DNA of 64,000 nucleotides from Bacillota bacterium (GTDB lineage: Bacteria; Bacillota; Clostridia; Acetivibrionales; DTU013). The DNA lies in NCBI GenBank assembly GCA_023426125.1, contig JAFABI010000065.1, forward strand, positions 1 through 64,000, read 5' to 3'. The notes under the pieces are model-generated. The model was not told the DNA's origin, ran no database searches, and worked only from the letters and a program-made list of their open reading frames with translations. Below are positions 33,534-41,462 of the stretch, in pieces. A program made the position numbers and the translations under genes. Within the stretch, counting starts at the first letter, position 1; each line of letters begins with the position of its first letter.

Positions 33534-33731
33534 TCAGTTCAGCTTGAAGATGGTCTTTACGGTTTCAAACAAGTTTGCGACTTCCCGGACTACCATAAGC
33601 AGTACTACGATCAAGCCGGCCAGGGTGGTCAGCATGGCCTGCTCCTCCCTTCCCGACCGCATAAGAAGCTGGTGCAGGACTGCTACCAATATTCCGATGG
33701 CAGCAATTCGAAAAATCAAATCAACCCCCAT
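33534..33731 (-). CDS. spoIIIAC: Stage III sporulation protein AC
   Basis: 65-residue, two-helix membrane protein (IFRIAAIGILVAVLHQLL and AMLTTLAGLIVVLLMVV), related to the AD N-terminus. AGGAG before the start. Part of the SpoIIIA channel complex. Confidence 0.93.
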   Translation of the reverse strand: MGVDLIFRIAAIGILVAVLHQLLMRSGREEQAMLTTLAGLIVVLLMVVREVANLFETVKTIFKLN

Positions 33732-33753
33732 AGTTCACTTCTCCTCTTTATAT

Positions 33754-34275
33754 TCAAAACAAAACGATAACAACGGCCAGACCTCCGAGGATCCCAAGGC
33801 TTTTGTACATCCCCTCATTTTTTTTCCTGGCCTGCTCCGCTTTCTCTTCCTGCATGTTCAATTGATTCACCGTCAGGCGTATATTTTTTACCTGGCCTTC
33901 CAGATCCGAGCTCCCGAGAATTTTTCCAAAAGAAACAAGGATCTCCTCATCTTCCTTATTCAGCGCAGTCCTTTTGATGTGTCCCCTTACCGCTGCCTCC
34001 CAGGCTCCGGAAGCCCCCAGGCTCCGGTCGGCTTTCAGCATTTCCGATGCCGAGCCGAAGAAAAACCCCACTTCGCTTTTGCTGCTGCTGTAAATCCTGT
34101 CAAAGGCCTCGGTGACAATATCCGAAAGGTAGCTGATCCGGTTTTCGAACATCTGCAGCAGCAATTGCAGCTCCCGTAACTGCTGCGGCCTTTTTTTACA
34201 GTCGGTCGACAGTACATATCCCAGGAAGCCGGACGAAAACAATACGATTATACTTCCAAGCAGCTTAAAGATCAT
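33754..34275 (-). CDS. spoIIIAB: Stage III sporulation protein AB
   Basis: 173 residues: an N-terminal helix (LLGSIIVLFSSGFLGYVL), a helical body similar to type II secretion GspF-like cytoplasmic domains (RPQQLRELQLLLQMFENRISY), and a C-terminal helix. Its ATG overlaps the spoIIIAA stop (ATGA). Confidence 0.94.
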   Translation of the reverse strand: MIFKLLGSIIVLFSSGFLGYVLSTDCKKRPQQLRELQLLLQMFENRISYLSDIVTEAFDRIYSSSKSEVGFFFGSASEMLKADRSLGASGAWEAAVRGHIKRTALNKEDEEILVSFGKILGSSDLEGQVKNIRLTVNQLNMQEEKAEQARKKNEGMYKSLGILGGLAVVIVLF

Positions 34276-35273
34276 GAATATCCATCCCCCGCCAAAGTTT
34301 TCATTGTCGTGCCGTCAATAACCTCCACAAGCGTCCCCGGCCCTCTTGCATTCCCCAGGACAATATACCTTTCAAACACCTTGTCCTCCATTAGCCTCAA
34401 CACCTCCCGGCGGCTTTTAAGCTCCGAAACATTATATCCGTGCGCGGAAGTTATAATTTTGACGCCTGCGTTCAAAACACTTAAGACCGCGTCCCTGTCT
34501 CCTTCACAGCCTATCTCGTCTGTAATGATCACGTCCGGCGACATGGACCGGATCATCATCGTCATTCCAATGCTTTTAAGGCATCCGTCCAGTATATCCG
34601 TTCGGATTCCTACGTTGTTTTGGGGCAAGCCCTTATAGCAGGCTGCGATTTCCGACCTTTCATCAATAATGCCTACTTTGACGCCCTTAAAATCACTTTC
34701 GGGAATTCCGTCGCTCAAGTGCCGCGCAATATCTCTCAGAAGTGTCGTCTTGCCGCATTGGGGAGGTGAAACCAACAAGGTGTTGCATAGGTTCCATTTA
34801 TCCTTAAAAAGGTATTTCATTATTTTTGCGGCACAGCCTGTGATTTCATTGGCCAATCGGATATTCAGCCCGGTAATGTCCTTTATATTCCTTATTGCGT
34901 TTCCGTCATATACCACTCTGCCTGCAATGCCGATCCTGTGGCCGCCCCTTAAAGTGATATAGCCGTTTTTTATTTCTTCCTGAAAGGCATACAATGAGTT
35001 TTCGCTCATTCGCTCCAGCGTGCCGGAGATATTTTGCGGGGTTACAATGACGGCTTTTTCCGGAGATTTCCCCAGGGAACCGTCCGGCCTGACAAACCAT
35101 TCCCTCCTGTAATTTTGCAGCATTAAAGGCTTGTCTGCCCTGAGCCTTATTTCCTCCAGCTGCTCCAGGTCCTGCATGGGAACCCTGCCGAGAATTTCGG
35201 CCAGTTCCCGGGGCAGTACCGGCAATATGTCATTTTTCAGCCTTCTCAAGCTGTTTTCCTTCTCTGCTATCAT
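34272..35273 (-). CDS. spoIIIAA: Stage III sporulation protein AA (secretion-type ATPase)
   Basis: Cytoplasmic ATPase of the VirB11/GspE superfamily thought to power or assemble the SpoIIIA channel. 333 residues. Walker A VSPPQCGKTTLLRDIARHL, Walker B-like DVIITDEIGCEGD, and NSLYAFQEEIKNGYITLRGG upstream. GGAGTG precedes the ATG. First gene of the operon, with a candidate sigma-E promoter at 35315-35343. Confidence 0.96.
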   Translation of the reverse strand: MIAEKENSLRRLKNDILPVLPRELAEILGRVPMQDLEQLEEIRLRADKPLMLQNYRREWFVRPDGSLGKSPEKAVIVTPQNISGTLERMSENSLYAFQEEIKNGYITLRGGHRIGIAGRVVYDGNAIRNIKDITGLNIRLANEITGCAAKIMKYLFKDKWNLCNTLLVSPPQCGKTTLLRDIARHLSDGIPESDFKGVKVGIIDERSEIAACYKGLPQNNVGIRTDILDGCLKSIGMTMMIRSMSPDVIITDEIGCEGDRDAVLSVLNAGVKIITSAHGYNVSELKSRREVLRLMEDKVFERYIVLGNARGPGTLVEVIDGTTMKTLAGDGYS

Positions 35274-35314
35274 CGGTTCACTCCAGGATTTTTATCGTTT
35301 GCTTCCCTGTTCTA

Positions 35315-35343
35315 TAAGTATTTGACTTTGTCCAACTTTATGA
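35315..35343 (-). promoter_or_regulatory. Candidate sigma-E promoter of the spoIIIA operon
   Basis: Minus-strand TCATAAA (35343-35337), 14-bp spacer, AATACTTA (35322-35315), resembling the sigma-E pattern of ATA-type -35 and CATACANT -10. It ends 42 bp before the spoIIIAA start, in line with known sigma-E control of spoIIIA. Confidence 0.6.
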
Positions 35344-35354
35344 CAGTTAAATAA

Positions 35355-35391
35355 AAAACTCCGAGAGGATGTCCATCCCTTCGGAGTTTTT
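35355..35391 (-). terminator. Terminator downstream of signal peptidase gene
   Basis: AAAAACTCCGA / TCGGAGTTTTT stem with T-runs on both strands, located between the signal peptidase and spoIIIAA genes. It isolates the sporulation operon from upstream transcription. Confidence 0.9.
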
Positions 35392-35414
35392 GAATTTTAT
35401 TTATATGTATGATG

Positions 35415-36029
35415 CTATTTCAGCTGCCCGAACTTACCGAGGGGCCAGAACCTGAAGACTGCCTTGCCTTCCACCTGGCTTCTGTCGATAAACCCGAAAA
35501 CTCTGCTATCCTTGCTCACGCCCCTGTTGTCTCCCAGCACGAAGTACTTGTCATCAGGCACGGTGACAGGCAATTGAAATTCCCTTTTGGCTGTCTCCCC
35601 TTTTACATAAGGCTCCTCCAGCTCCCGGCCGTTGATATAAACCTTGCCGGCCTGTATGTCCACCTCATCGCCCGGAACTGCTATGACTCTCTTTACAAGC
35701 CTTGTATTGCTCTTTTCCTCTACCGGCTGGAAGACTTCCTTAACATCGGTCAGAAATACGTTGATTTCATCAAGAAAGCCTCCCACAGATTTGTTCTCAA
35801 TAAATACAATAATATCGCCTTTTACGGGGTTCACAAAATTATAGGTAAGCTTTTCTACAAGCAGATGCTGCCCTTCCATCAACGTGTCCTGCATGGAGGA
35901 CTGCTGTACCCTGGTCGTGGCAAAAACCTTTGTATTCAAAAGCATGACCAGAACAAATGCGCCAACCAGAGTAAAAATCCATTCCCTTATTTCTCGAAAT
36001 ACGAGATTCTTTCCCGACACTCCTATCAC
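35415..36029 (-). CDS. lepB: Type I signal peptidase
   Basis: Membrane-bound peptidase that removes Sec/Tat signal peptides. One N-terminal helix (WIFTLVGAFVLVMLLNTKVF), catalytic Ser45 in VQQSSMQDTL, Lys113 in TRLVKRVIAVPGDEV, and the box GDNRGVSKDSRVFGFI. 204 residues. The usual SMxPTL around the serine reads SMQDTL, a Pro-to-Asp change. Start is GTG (36029 or 36020). Confidence 0.95.
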   Translation of the reverse strand: MIGVSGKNLVFREIREWIFTLVGAFVLVMLLNTKVFATTRVQQSSMQDTLMEGQHLLVEKLTYNFVNPVKGDIIVFIENKSVGGFLDEINVFLTDVKEVFQPVEEKSNTRLVKRVIAVPGDEVDIQAGKVYINGRELEEPYVKGETAKREFQLPVTVPDDKYFVLGDNRGVSKDSRVFGFIDRSQVEGKAVFRFWPLGKFGQLK

Positions 36030-36110
36030 CCCTCATGCATATGAAAATAGGCCATTCGGCAGCACCAAGAATATTACTTCCCTTTTTAAGAAAATGCCGG
36101 CTGCACAGGC

Positions 36111-36184
36111 GGGCAGCAAATGCAAGCATTTGCGACCAGCCCGGGCTGCATGGGCGAGCAACAGGCAGAGCCTGCAACCAGCCC
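36111..36184. repeat. Tandem pair of R2 palindromic repeats
   Basis: Copy 1 at 36111-36142 (GGGCAGCAAATGC / GCATTTGCGACCAGCCC) and copy 2 at 36152-36184 (GGGCGAGCAACAGGC / GCCTGCAACCAGCCC), 9 bp apart, in the gap before the signal peptidase gene. Confidence 0.75.
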
Positions 36185-36285
36185 CAGTCGCAAGGGATCT
36201 GAATTCTCTTAAACTTATATGGGAAGTTCAATTCTCATCCGTGCTTGTGAAAAACGGCCTATCTTTACCTTTTTGTCTTTATTTC

Positions 36286-36738
36286 TCAATTTTTGGGATC
36301 GCATTCGCCGCACTCGCATTCCCATTCGATTTCGATATCCTTACCGCAATGGGGGCAGTTGATGGCGGTATTGTCTTCATTAAACGCCGCATCTTCGAGG
36401 GATATTATTTCTCCGCAGTGAGGGCACTCAACCTCATCCTCGTCTTCATCATCCTCATCGTCGTCGTCGTCATCCTCGTCATCATCTTCGTCCTCATCCT
36501 CGAACCCGTCAGCTTCACCGAAAACCTTGTTTTCGATTTCCGCTATGTCTTCATCCATACTATCAAGCTGCTCGCTTATCTGTTCCTGTACTTCTTCGAT
36601 ATCATCAACCGCAAGCGCAACATCGTCCAACACTTCGATGATGGCCTTCAGCAGTTTCCCTTCGTTGGTCGCATCGCTTATCTGCATACCCTCGGCTAAA
36701 CCCTTCAGGTAAGCAACTCTCTCTTTCAGATAATTCAT
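36286..36738 (-). CDS. CD1247-type acidic zinc-ribbon protein
   Basis: 150 residues in three parts: a helical N-terminal domain (1-72, LKERVAYLKGLAEGM) typical of the clostridial CD1247 family, an almost pure Asp/Glu stretch (80-103) encoded by GTC/TCC-type repeats, and a C-terminal Cys cluster (CPHCGE at 105-110, CPHCG at 128-132, Cys141/143/146) likely to bind zinc. The function is unknown. The acidic run could mimic nucleic acid or bind basic proteins, which is speculation. Sits just downstream of efp in transcription order. Confidence 0.85.
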   Translation of the reverse strand: MNYLKERVAYLKGLAEGMQISDATNEGKLLKAIIEVLDDVALAVDDIEEVQEQISEQLDSMDEDIAEIENKVFGEADGFEDEDEDDDEDDDDDDEDDEDEDEVECPHCGEIISLEDAAFNEDNTAINCPHCGKDIEIEWECECGECDPKN

Positions 36739-36807
36739 GGAACACCTCCTAAATATTTATCTAGAATATTATTCTCGGCTTTCAAAAAGTTATTCGACGT
36801 AAAAGCT

Positions 36808-37365
36808 TTATGCCCTTTCCAGGTACTCGCCGGTTCTTGTGTCAATTCTGATCATATCTCCCTGGTTTACAAACAGGGGGACCTTGACAATCGCACCCGT
36901 CTCCATGGTGGCAGGCTTGGTTGCACCTGTTGCGGTATCTCCCTTGAAGCCCGGCTCCGTATGGGTGATCTCAAGTTCGACAAACGTAGGCGGCTCAATT
37001 CCGAAAACATTGCCTTTGTGGGAGAGTATTTTCACGATCATATTTTCTTTTACAAATTTAAAAGCGTCGCCTATGGTACTCTGGCTTATGGGAAGCTGTT
37101 CATAGGTTTCTGTATCCATAAAATAATAGAGATCCCCGTCGTTGTAGAGATATTGCATGTCCTTTCTTTCAATATGTGCCTTGGGCATTTTGTCGCTGGG
37201 GTTGAAGGTTCTCTCAACTGTGGCTCCCGTAATGATATTTTTCAGTTTCGTCCTGACAAAAGCCGCTCCCTTGCCTGGCTTGACATGTTGAAATTCCACC
37301 ACCTGGAAGATCTGGTTGTCCAATTCGAACGTTGCACCATTCCTAAATTCACTTGCAGTAATCAT
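36808..37365 (-). CDS. efp: Translation elongation factor P
   Basis: Relieves ribosome stalling at polyproline. Three beta-barrel domains in 185 residues; the tip lysine loop HVKPGKGAAFVRTKL is at about 28-42, and the C-terminal GDMIRIDTRTGEYLERA is the family signature. The lysine-modification enzymes are not in the window. Confidence 0.97.
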   Translation of the reverse strand: MITASEFRNGATFELDNQIFQVVEFQHVKPGKGAAFVRTKLKNIITGATVERTFNPSDKMPKAHIERKDMQYLYNDGDLYYFMDTETYEQLPISQSTIGDAFKFVKENMIVKILSHKGNVFGIEPPTFVELEITHTEPGFKGDTATGATKPATMETGAIVKVPLFVNQGDMIRIDTRTGEYLERA

Positions 37366-37462
37366 TAAAAATACCTCCGTTTTATCCTCTAGTTTATATT
37401 AAATTAAATCTGCACGTATTTCAAGCAAAACTTTCCGTTTTTACGCCAATTCGTTCTGCCCC

Positions 37463-37640
37463 GGTGACTATTCAGTTGCTGTCATTGCGAGCGGAACGAA
37501 TTGGAGCGCGGCAATCTAATATGCTATCTCCGTCAGAAGCAGAGATTGCCAGGTTGCATGGGCGAGCAGCAGGCAAAGCCTGCGACCAGCCCGCGTCGCT
37601 TTGCCCTCGAAATGACAACCGGGATAACTGAATAGTCACC
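37463..37640. mobile_element. MITE-like element, 178 bp, perfect terminal inverted repeats
   Basis: Bounded by GGTGACTATTCAGTT (37463-37477) and its exact complement AACTGAATAGTCACC (37626-37640). Directly outside both ends is TGCCCC (37457-37462 and 37641-37646), consistent with a 6-bp target duplication. No frame inside. It carries an R4 tile (CATTGCGAG...GGCAATCT, from 37482) and an R2 hairpin (37560-37592), i.e. repeats found elsewhere in the window. No transposase is nearby, so mobilisation would be in trans. Confidence 0.85.
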
Positions 37641-37676
37641 TGCCCCGGGTAGAAAAGCGCGGGCAGCCATCGGCCG

Positions 37677-38759
37677 CTATATCACAATAAATTCCTTGGT
37701 TGATGAGGTAAGCACCTCCGGCGCGTCATCCTTCACTACAACCATGTCTTCGATCCTGACTCCGCCCAATCCGTCCAGATAAATTCCAGGCTCTACGGTA
37801 ACCACCATTCCATTCCGCATAATTTTGGTGCCGGACATTGACAGCCTGGGTTCCTCATGGATTTCCAGGCCTACGCCATGTCCCAGCCCGTGTCCGAAGT
37901 TCTCTCCATAGCCTGCTCTGGCGATCATGTCCCGGGCGATCCCATCTATATCTTTTCCCGACGAGCCTTTTTTCACTCCTGCCAACGCCGCAATTTGCGC
38001 ATCAAGCACAATTTTATATATTTTTTTCAGCTTTTCCTCCGGCTTTCCCAAAAAAACCGTTCTTGTCATATCCGAACAGTAACCGTTAAACAAGGCGCCA
38101 TAATCCATTGTGACGGTATCCCCCATTTGAAGCTTCTTTTCGGATGCTATGCCGTGAGGCATGGACGACCGGCTGCCGGAGGCCACAATGGTCTCAAAGG
38201 ATGCACCGCTGGCTCCCAGCTTCCTCATATGGTATTCCATTTCTGCGGCAAGCTCAACTTCAGCAATCCCCGGCCTTATTACGCCAAGGATGTGGGCAAA
38301 GGTACTATCCGCTATCTGTACAGCCTTTCTTATCGACCTAAGCTCATCGCTGTCCTTGACCTCCCGCAGTCCATCCAGCATACCGCCGAGAGCTTTCATT
38401 TCCTTTACGCTTAGCTTTTCCCTATATTCCGTGTATTTGTCGACGGTGAGATTCGTATCCTCAAAGCCAAGCACTTCGATCTTCCTGTTTTCAAGAACAT
38501 CATTCAGCCCCCGGACAATGCTTCCCCGGTAAGTAGATACCTCATACCCCGGCGCCTGCCTTAAAGCCTGCTCGGTATATCTGAAATCCGTCACAAGCAC
38601 TGCGTCGCTTTCCGAAATCACCAGCCAGGCCGAGCTGCCGGTGAAGCCCGAAAGATATGTATAGTTCTCTTTCTTTGTCACAAGCACTGCATCCAGTCCT
38701 GTTTTTTTCATGTCTTTTCTTAAATTGGCCAACCGCTTTTCTATTGTTTTCGCACTCAT
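37677..38759 (-). CDS. pepP: M24-family Xaa-Pro aminopeptidase
   Basis: Cytoplasmic peptidase removing N-terminal residues before proline. The N-terminal creatinase-like domain (1-130) and pita-bread domain with metal ligands are visible: TMDYGALFNGYCSDMTR (two Asp), GHGLGHGVGLEIHEEP (His), VTVEPGIYLDGLGGVRIEDM (two Glu). 360 residues. Lies between aroQ and efp, the usual clostridial order aroQ-pepP-efp. Confidence 0.95.
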   Translation of the reverse strand: MSAKTIEKRLANLRKDMKKTGLDAVLVTKKENYTYLSGFTGSSAWLVISESDAVLVTDFRYTEQALRQAPGYEVSTYRGSIVRGLNDVLENRKIEVLGFEDTNLTVDKYTEYREKLSVKEMKALGGMLDGLREVKDSDELRSIRKAVQIADSTFAHILGVIRPGIAEVELAAEMEYHMRKLGASGASFETIVASGSRSSMPHGIASEKKLQMGDTVTMDYGALFNGYCSDMTRTVFLGKPEEKLKKIYKIVLDAQIAALAGVKKGSSGKDIDGIARDMIARAGYGENFGHGLGHGVGLEIHEEPRLSMSGTKIMRNGMVVTVEPGIYLDGLGGVRIEDMVVVKDDAPEVLTSSTKEFIVI

Positions 38760-38896
38760 GATTTAATCCTCTCATCCTGGGTTGCCGCGCTTCGTCCCTC
38801 GCCGGCGACGGCAAACTGCCGTCATTGCCGAAGCTCTCTGCGGCGTAGAATCCCACTTTTCATTATCCGGTATTTTATCATGCCGGCAGTTACAGG

Positions 38897-39331
38897 TTAC
38901 AGATTTGCCGCAGCCTTTAAAGCCAGCAGATAACTGTCCGGACCGAAACCGCTTATCTGGCCTCGGCAGACGGCCGCAATCACCGACTTGCTGCGGAATT
39001 CCTCCCGTGCGTGGATATTGGATAAATGGATTTCGATTGTGGGAATCTCTACCGCCTTGATCGCATCCCTTATTGCTATACTGTAATGAGTATATGCTCC
39101 GGCATTTAATATGAGAACGTCATATACGCCTCTTGCACTGTGTATCCTGTCTATAATCTCGCCCTCATGGTTGGATTGTATGAAGTCCAGGTCCATTTCC
39201 AGGGCGGCTGCCTCTTTATTCATCCTTGCAGCTATCTCGGCCAGGGTAACGGCCCCATAGACTTCCTTTTCCCTTGTTCCCAGAAGGTTCAGGTTGGGTC
39301 CGTTGATTACCAGTATCTTTTTTAATGGCAT
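38897..39331 (-). CDS. aroQ: Type II 3-dehydroquinate dehydratase
   Basis: Dehydrates 3-dehydroquinate in the shikimate pathway as a dodecamer. INGPNLNLLGTRE, the catalytic Tyr region (LGTREKEVYG), QSNHEGEIID, NAGAYTHYSIAIRDA and EIHLSNIHAREEFR are intact. I start at ATG 39331 (MPLKKILVINGPN); the frame is open 11 codons upstream without a better ribosome site. 144 residues. Confidence 0.97.
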   Translation of the reverse strand: MPLKKILVINGPNLNLLGTREKEVYGAVTLAEIAARMNKEAAALEMDLDFIQSNHEGEIIDRIHSARGVYDVLILNAGAYTHYSIAIRDAIKAVEIPTIEIHLSNIHAREEFRSKSVIAAVCRGQISGFGPDSYLLALKAAANL

Positions 39332-39377
39332 GTTCCGTAAATTCCTTTCACAAGTCAATGTCACCCTTGTTATCGTA

Positions 39378-40241
39378 TCAGCAATGGTTTTCCTTTGCTA
39401 TTCTTTCATAAACGTTTTTCAGCTTTACTGCATCCTCCGCCATCGTACCCCTGGACTCGCATATAATGACCGGCTCCGCGCGTTTTTTCCATAAAGCTTC
39501 CGCAAGATGCGCAAACTCGGGACCGTATTGCAGGTCATCCTGCGTCCAGTGCCTTTTTTCGCCGCCTGCGGTAAATTCAATGCGGCTGACATGGGAGTGC
39601 ATATTTTTCAGCCGGTATTCCCCCAGTGTGTTTTCAATCCTGTCCAGAACCTGTAAAAAATCCTCCGGGGTATTTAAGCAGCCCATGCCCCTTGCATGCA
39701 GATGGCCGAAATCAATGGTGGGTATCATTCTTTCATCCAGCAGGCAAAGCTCCAAAATCTCTTCCAGCGAGCCTAGCTGGTTAACCTTTCCCATCACCTC
39801 GGGGCAGACAGCTATATCGCCGAAGCCTGAGGAATCGGCTTCACAAAGGGTATCCTTCATGACCTGCTTTGCCGTTTGCAAAGCTTGTTCCCTGCTTGTT
39901 CCGCCGCAGGAGCCGGGATGGACGACGATTCTCTCCGCTCCCATCCATCTGGCAGCCTGAAGTGTTTCCATCACATACCTTATGGAGTTTGTCCGCTTTT
40001 CCTTTTCTTCACTTGCCATATTGATATAATAAGGTGCATGAATACTAAGAAATATGCCGTTCAACCGGGCTTGCCCACCTATCCGGCCTGCCAGCTGCGG
40101 GTTTATCTTGACGCCCTTGCCGCACTGGTATTCATATGCTTTCAAGCCCATTTTACCAAGCCAGGCCGGCATGTCAACAGAAGACTTGTAGCCCTGCGCA
40201 TAAAAACTATCCGAGTTGCCTGCCGGCCCGAAGCGTATCAT
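39378..40241 (-). CDS. Endonuclease IV-like TIM-barrel protein
   Basis: About 287 residues of the AP endonuclease 2/xylose isomerase-like TIM-barrel superfamily, with the metal-binding elements in order: FLSIHAPYYINMA, RIVVHPGSCGG, CPEVMGK, TIDFGHLHARG, NMHSHVSRIEF, CESRG. The pattern fits endonuclease IV, but an isomerase-like role is possible. ATG 40241 (MIRFGPAGN) has AGGAG upstream; the longer frame overlaps comFB. Next to comFB. Confidence 0.88.
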   Translation of the reverse strand: MIRFGPAGNSDSFYAQGYKSSVDMPAWLGKMGLKAYEYQCGKGVKINPQLAGRIGGQARLNGIFLSIHAPYYINMASEEKEKRTNSIRYVMETLQAARWMGAERIVVHPGSCGGTSREQALQTAKQVMKDTLCEADSSGFGDIAVCPEVMGKVNQLGSLEEILELCLLDERMIPTIDFGHLHARGMGCLNTPEDFLQVLDRIENTLGEYRLKNMHSHVSRIEFTAGGEKRHWTQDDLQYGPEFAHLAEALWKKRAEPVIICESRGTMAEDAVKLKNVYERIAKENHC

Positions 40242-40282
40242 CCGTTTCTCCTCTTTCCTGTACCATTGCCGGCGTTCCGGCA

Positions 40283-40549
40283 TTAATCATGTCTCGGCCT
40301 CCTTTTCACCAGCACCGCAGCCTTTGTCACTGCTGAGACCACATCAACCTCGAACTGCTGGCTGAGGGCGTTTATCTTGGAATAAAGCTCCCCTTTTTCC
40401 GTAACGATGTATTTGGGAGGAAGATCGTTTAAAGCAATGGCAGCGATATCCATGAGGCATTTTTCACATTTGCACATGTTGATGTCGCACAGGATGTCCT
40501 TCATCTGGTTGTAAACAATTTCTTCCATATAGTTTTTGATCTGCGGCAT
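40283..40549 (-). CDS. ComFB-family protein
   Basis: 88 residues: MKDILCDINMCKCEKCLMDIAAIALNDLPPKYIV in two halves carries the conserved CxCxxC cluster and LNDLPPKY signature, and KINALSQQFEVDVVSAVTKA follows. ComFB is in the late competence operon of B. subtilis, and recent work reports cyclic-dinucleotide binding by family members. Adjacent to a prepilin peptidase gene; a link to type IV pili or competence is plausible. GGGAG precedes the ATG. Confidence 0.88.
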   Translation of the reverse strand: MPQIKNYMEEIVYNQMKDILCDINMCKCEKCLMDIAAIALNDLPPKYIVTEKGELYSKINALSQQFEVDVVSAVTKAAVLVKRRPRHD

Positions 40550-40602
40550 AAGAATATCTCCCTTCTATTATTGCTTATAATTACCCTATATCTATATCAT
40601 AT

Positions 40603-41397
40603 CTATAACATACCTGTATACCAATAAATCATATCCCAGCCATAAATGATGCACAAATAGGCGCCAATGACGATGAAAGGTCCAAAGGGAATGGTATCCC
40701 TTCTTTTCTTGATTCTTAGGATGACCAGGATAAGGCTTGTCACTCCCGCCAGTACGATTGAAAGAAATAAAGCCGCCAGGCAAAGCTTCCAACCGAGGAA
40801 CACCCCTATGAGCGCAAAAAGTTTAACATCCCCCAACCCCATGGCATCGTCGGTCCGGTATACCTTCGTTCCGACGAATGCTACAAGCAGCAGCACTCCC
40901 GAACCGGATAGGAGTCCAGCCAAAGGGTTCCACCAATTGCCGTCGCCATAGATCAACTGTCCGGGAAAGAAAATATTGTAGGCAAAAATAATGGCACCAC
41001 CCACAAGGCCGGCTATCACCAGCTCATCAGGAATTATTCTGTGTTCCGCATCGATAAAAAATACGGCAACCAGCAAAAGAAGCAAATAGGTAAAAGCCAA
41101 AAAAACAACGCTGGCTCCAAACCTGGCAAAAAGCCCGGTCACGGCAGCCGCCGTTACGATTTCCACCAAAAGGTATCTGGGGGATATGGGTGTCTTGCAA
41201 TAGCGGCACCTTCCCTTCAACGCCAGCCAGCTTATCACCGGAATCAGATCCAAGGGCCCCAACCGGTGGCCGCAGGCCGTACAGGCCGAAGACGGAAAAA
41301 CAATGGATTTTCCCTCAGGCACCCTGCAAATCAGCACATTGATAAAAGACCCCAGGACCAGCCCCACGATAAATACAAAAGCATAACCGTATATCAT
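40603..41397 (-). CDS. Type IV prepilin peptidase (A24 family)
   Basis: Integral membrane aspartate protease that cleaves and N-methylates type IV prepilins and pseudopilins. N-terminal zinc-type Cys pairs CTAC (39-42) and CRYC (64-67) around GPLDLIPVISWLALKG; catalytic aspartates in FFIDAEHRIIPDEL and GLGDVKLFALIG. About eight membrane helices, 264 residues. No pilin genes are in view. Confidence 0.95.
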   Translation of the reverse strand: MIYGYAFVFIVGLVLGSFINVLICRVPEGKSIVFPSSACTACGHRLGPLDLIPVISWLALKGRCRYCKTPISPRYLLVEIVTAAAVTGLFARFGASVVFLAFTYLLLLLVAVFFIDAEHRIIPDELVIAGLVGGAIIFAYNIFFPGQLIYGDGNWWNPLAGLLSGSGVLLLVAFVGTKVYRTDDAMGLGDVKLFALIGVFLGWKLCLAALFLSIVLAGVTSLILVILRIKKRRDTIPFGPFIVIGAYLCIIYGWDMIYWYTGML

Positions 41398-41462
41398 GTC
41401 CGACCATAAATCCTTTCTGTCTCAATAGTAGCATTATTCTCCAAATATTCTGAAAAACCCTT

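Noticed and set aside
35327..35335. Second 0A box TTTGTCCAA upstream of spoIIIAA
   Set aside because: One mismatch in the core TGTCGAA and inside the spacer of a sigma-E-like promoter, where Spo0A control is not expected.
37463..37640. CRISPR-like or attachment-site reading of the repeats
   Set aside because: No regularly spaced direct repeats; structure is a single TIR-bounded element.
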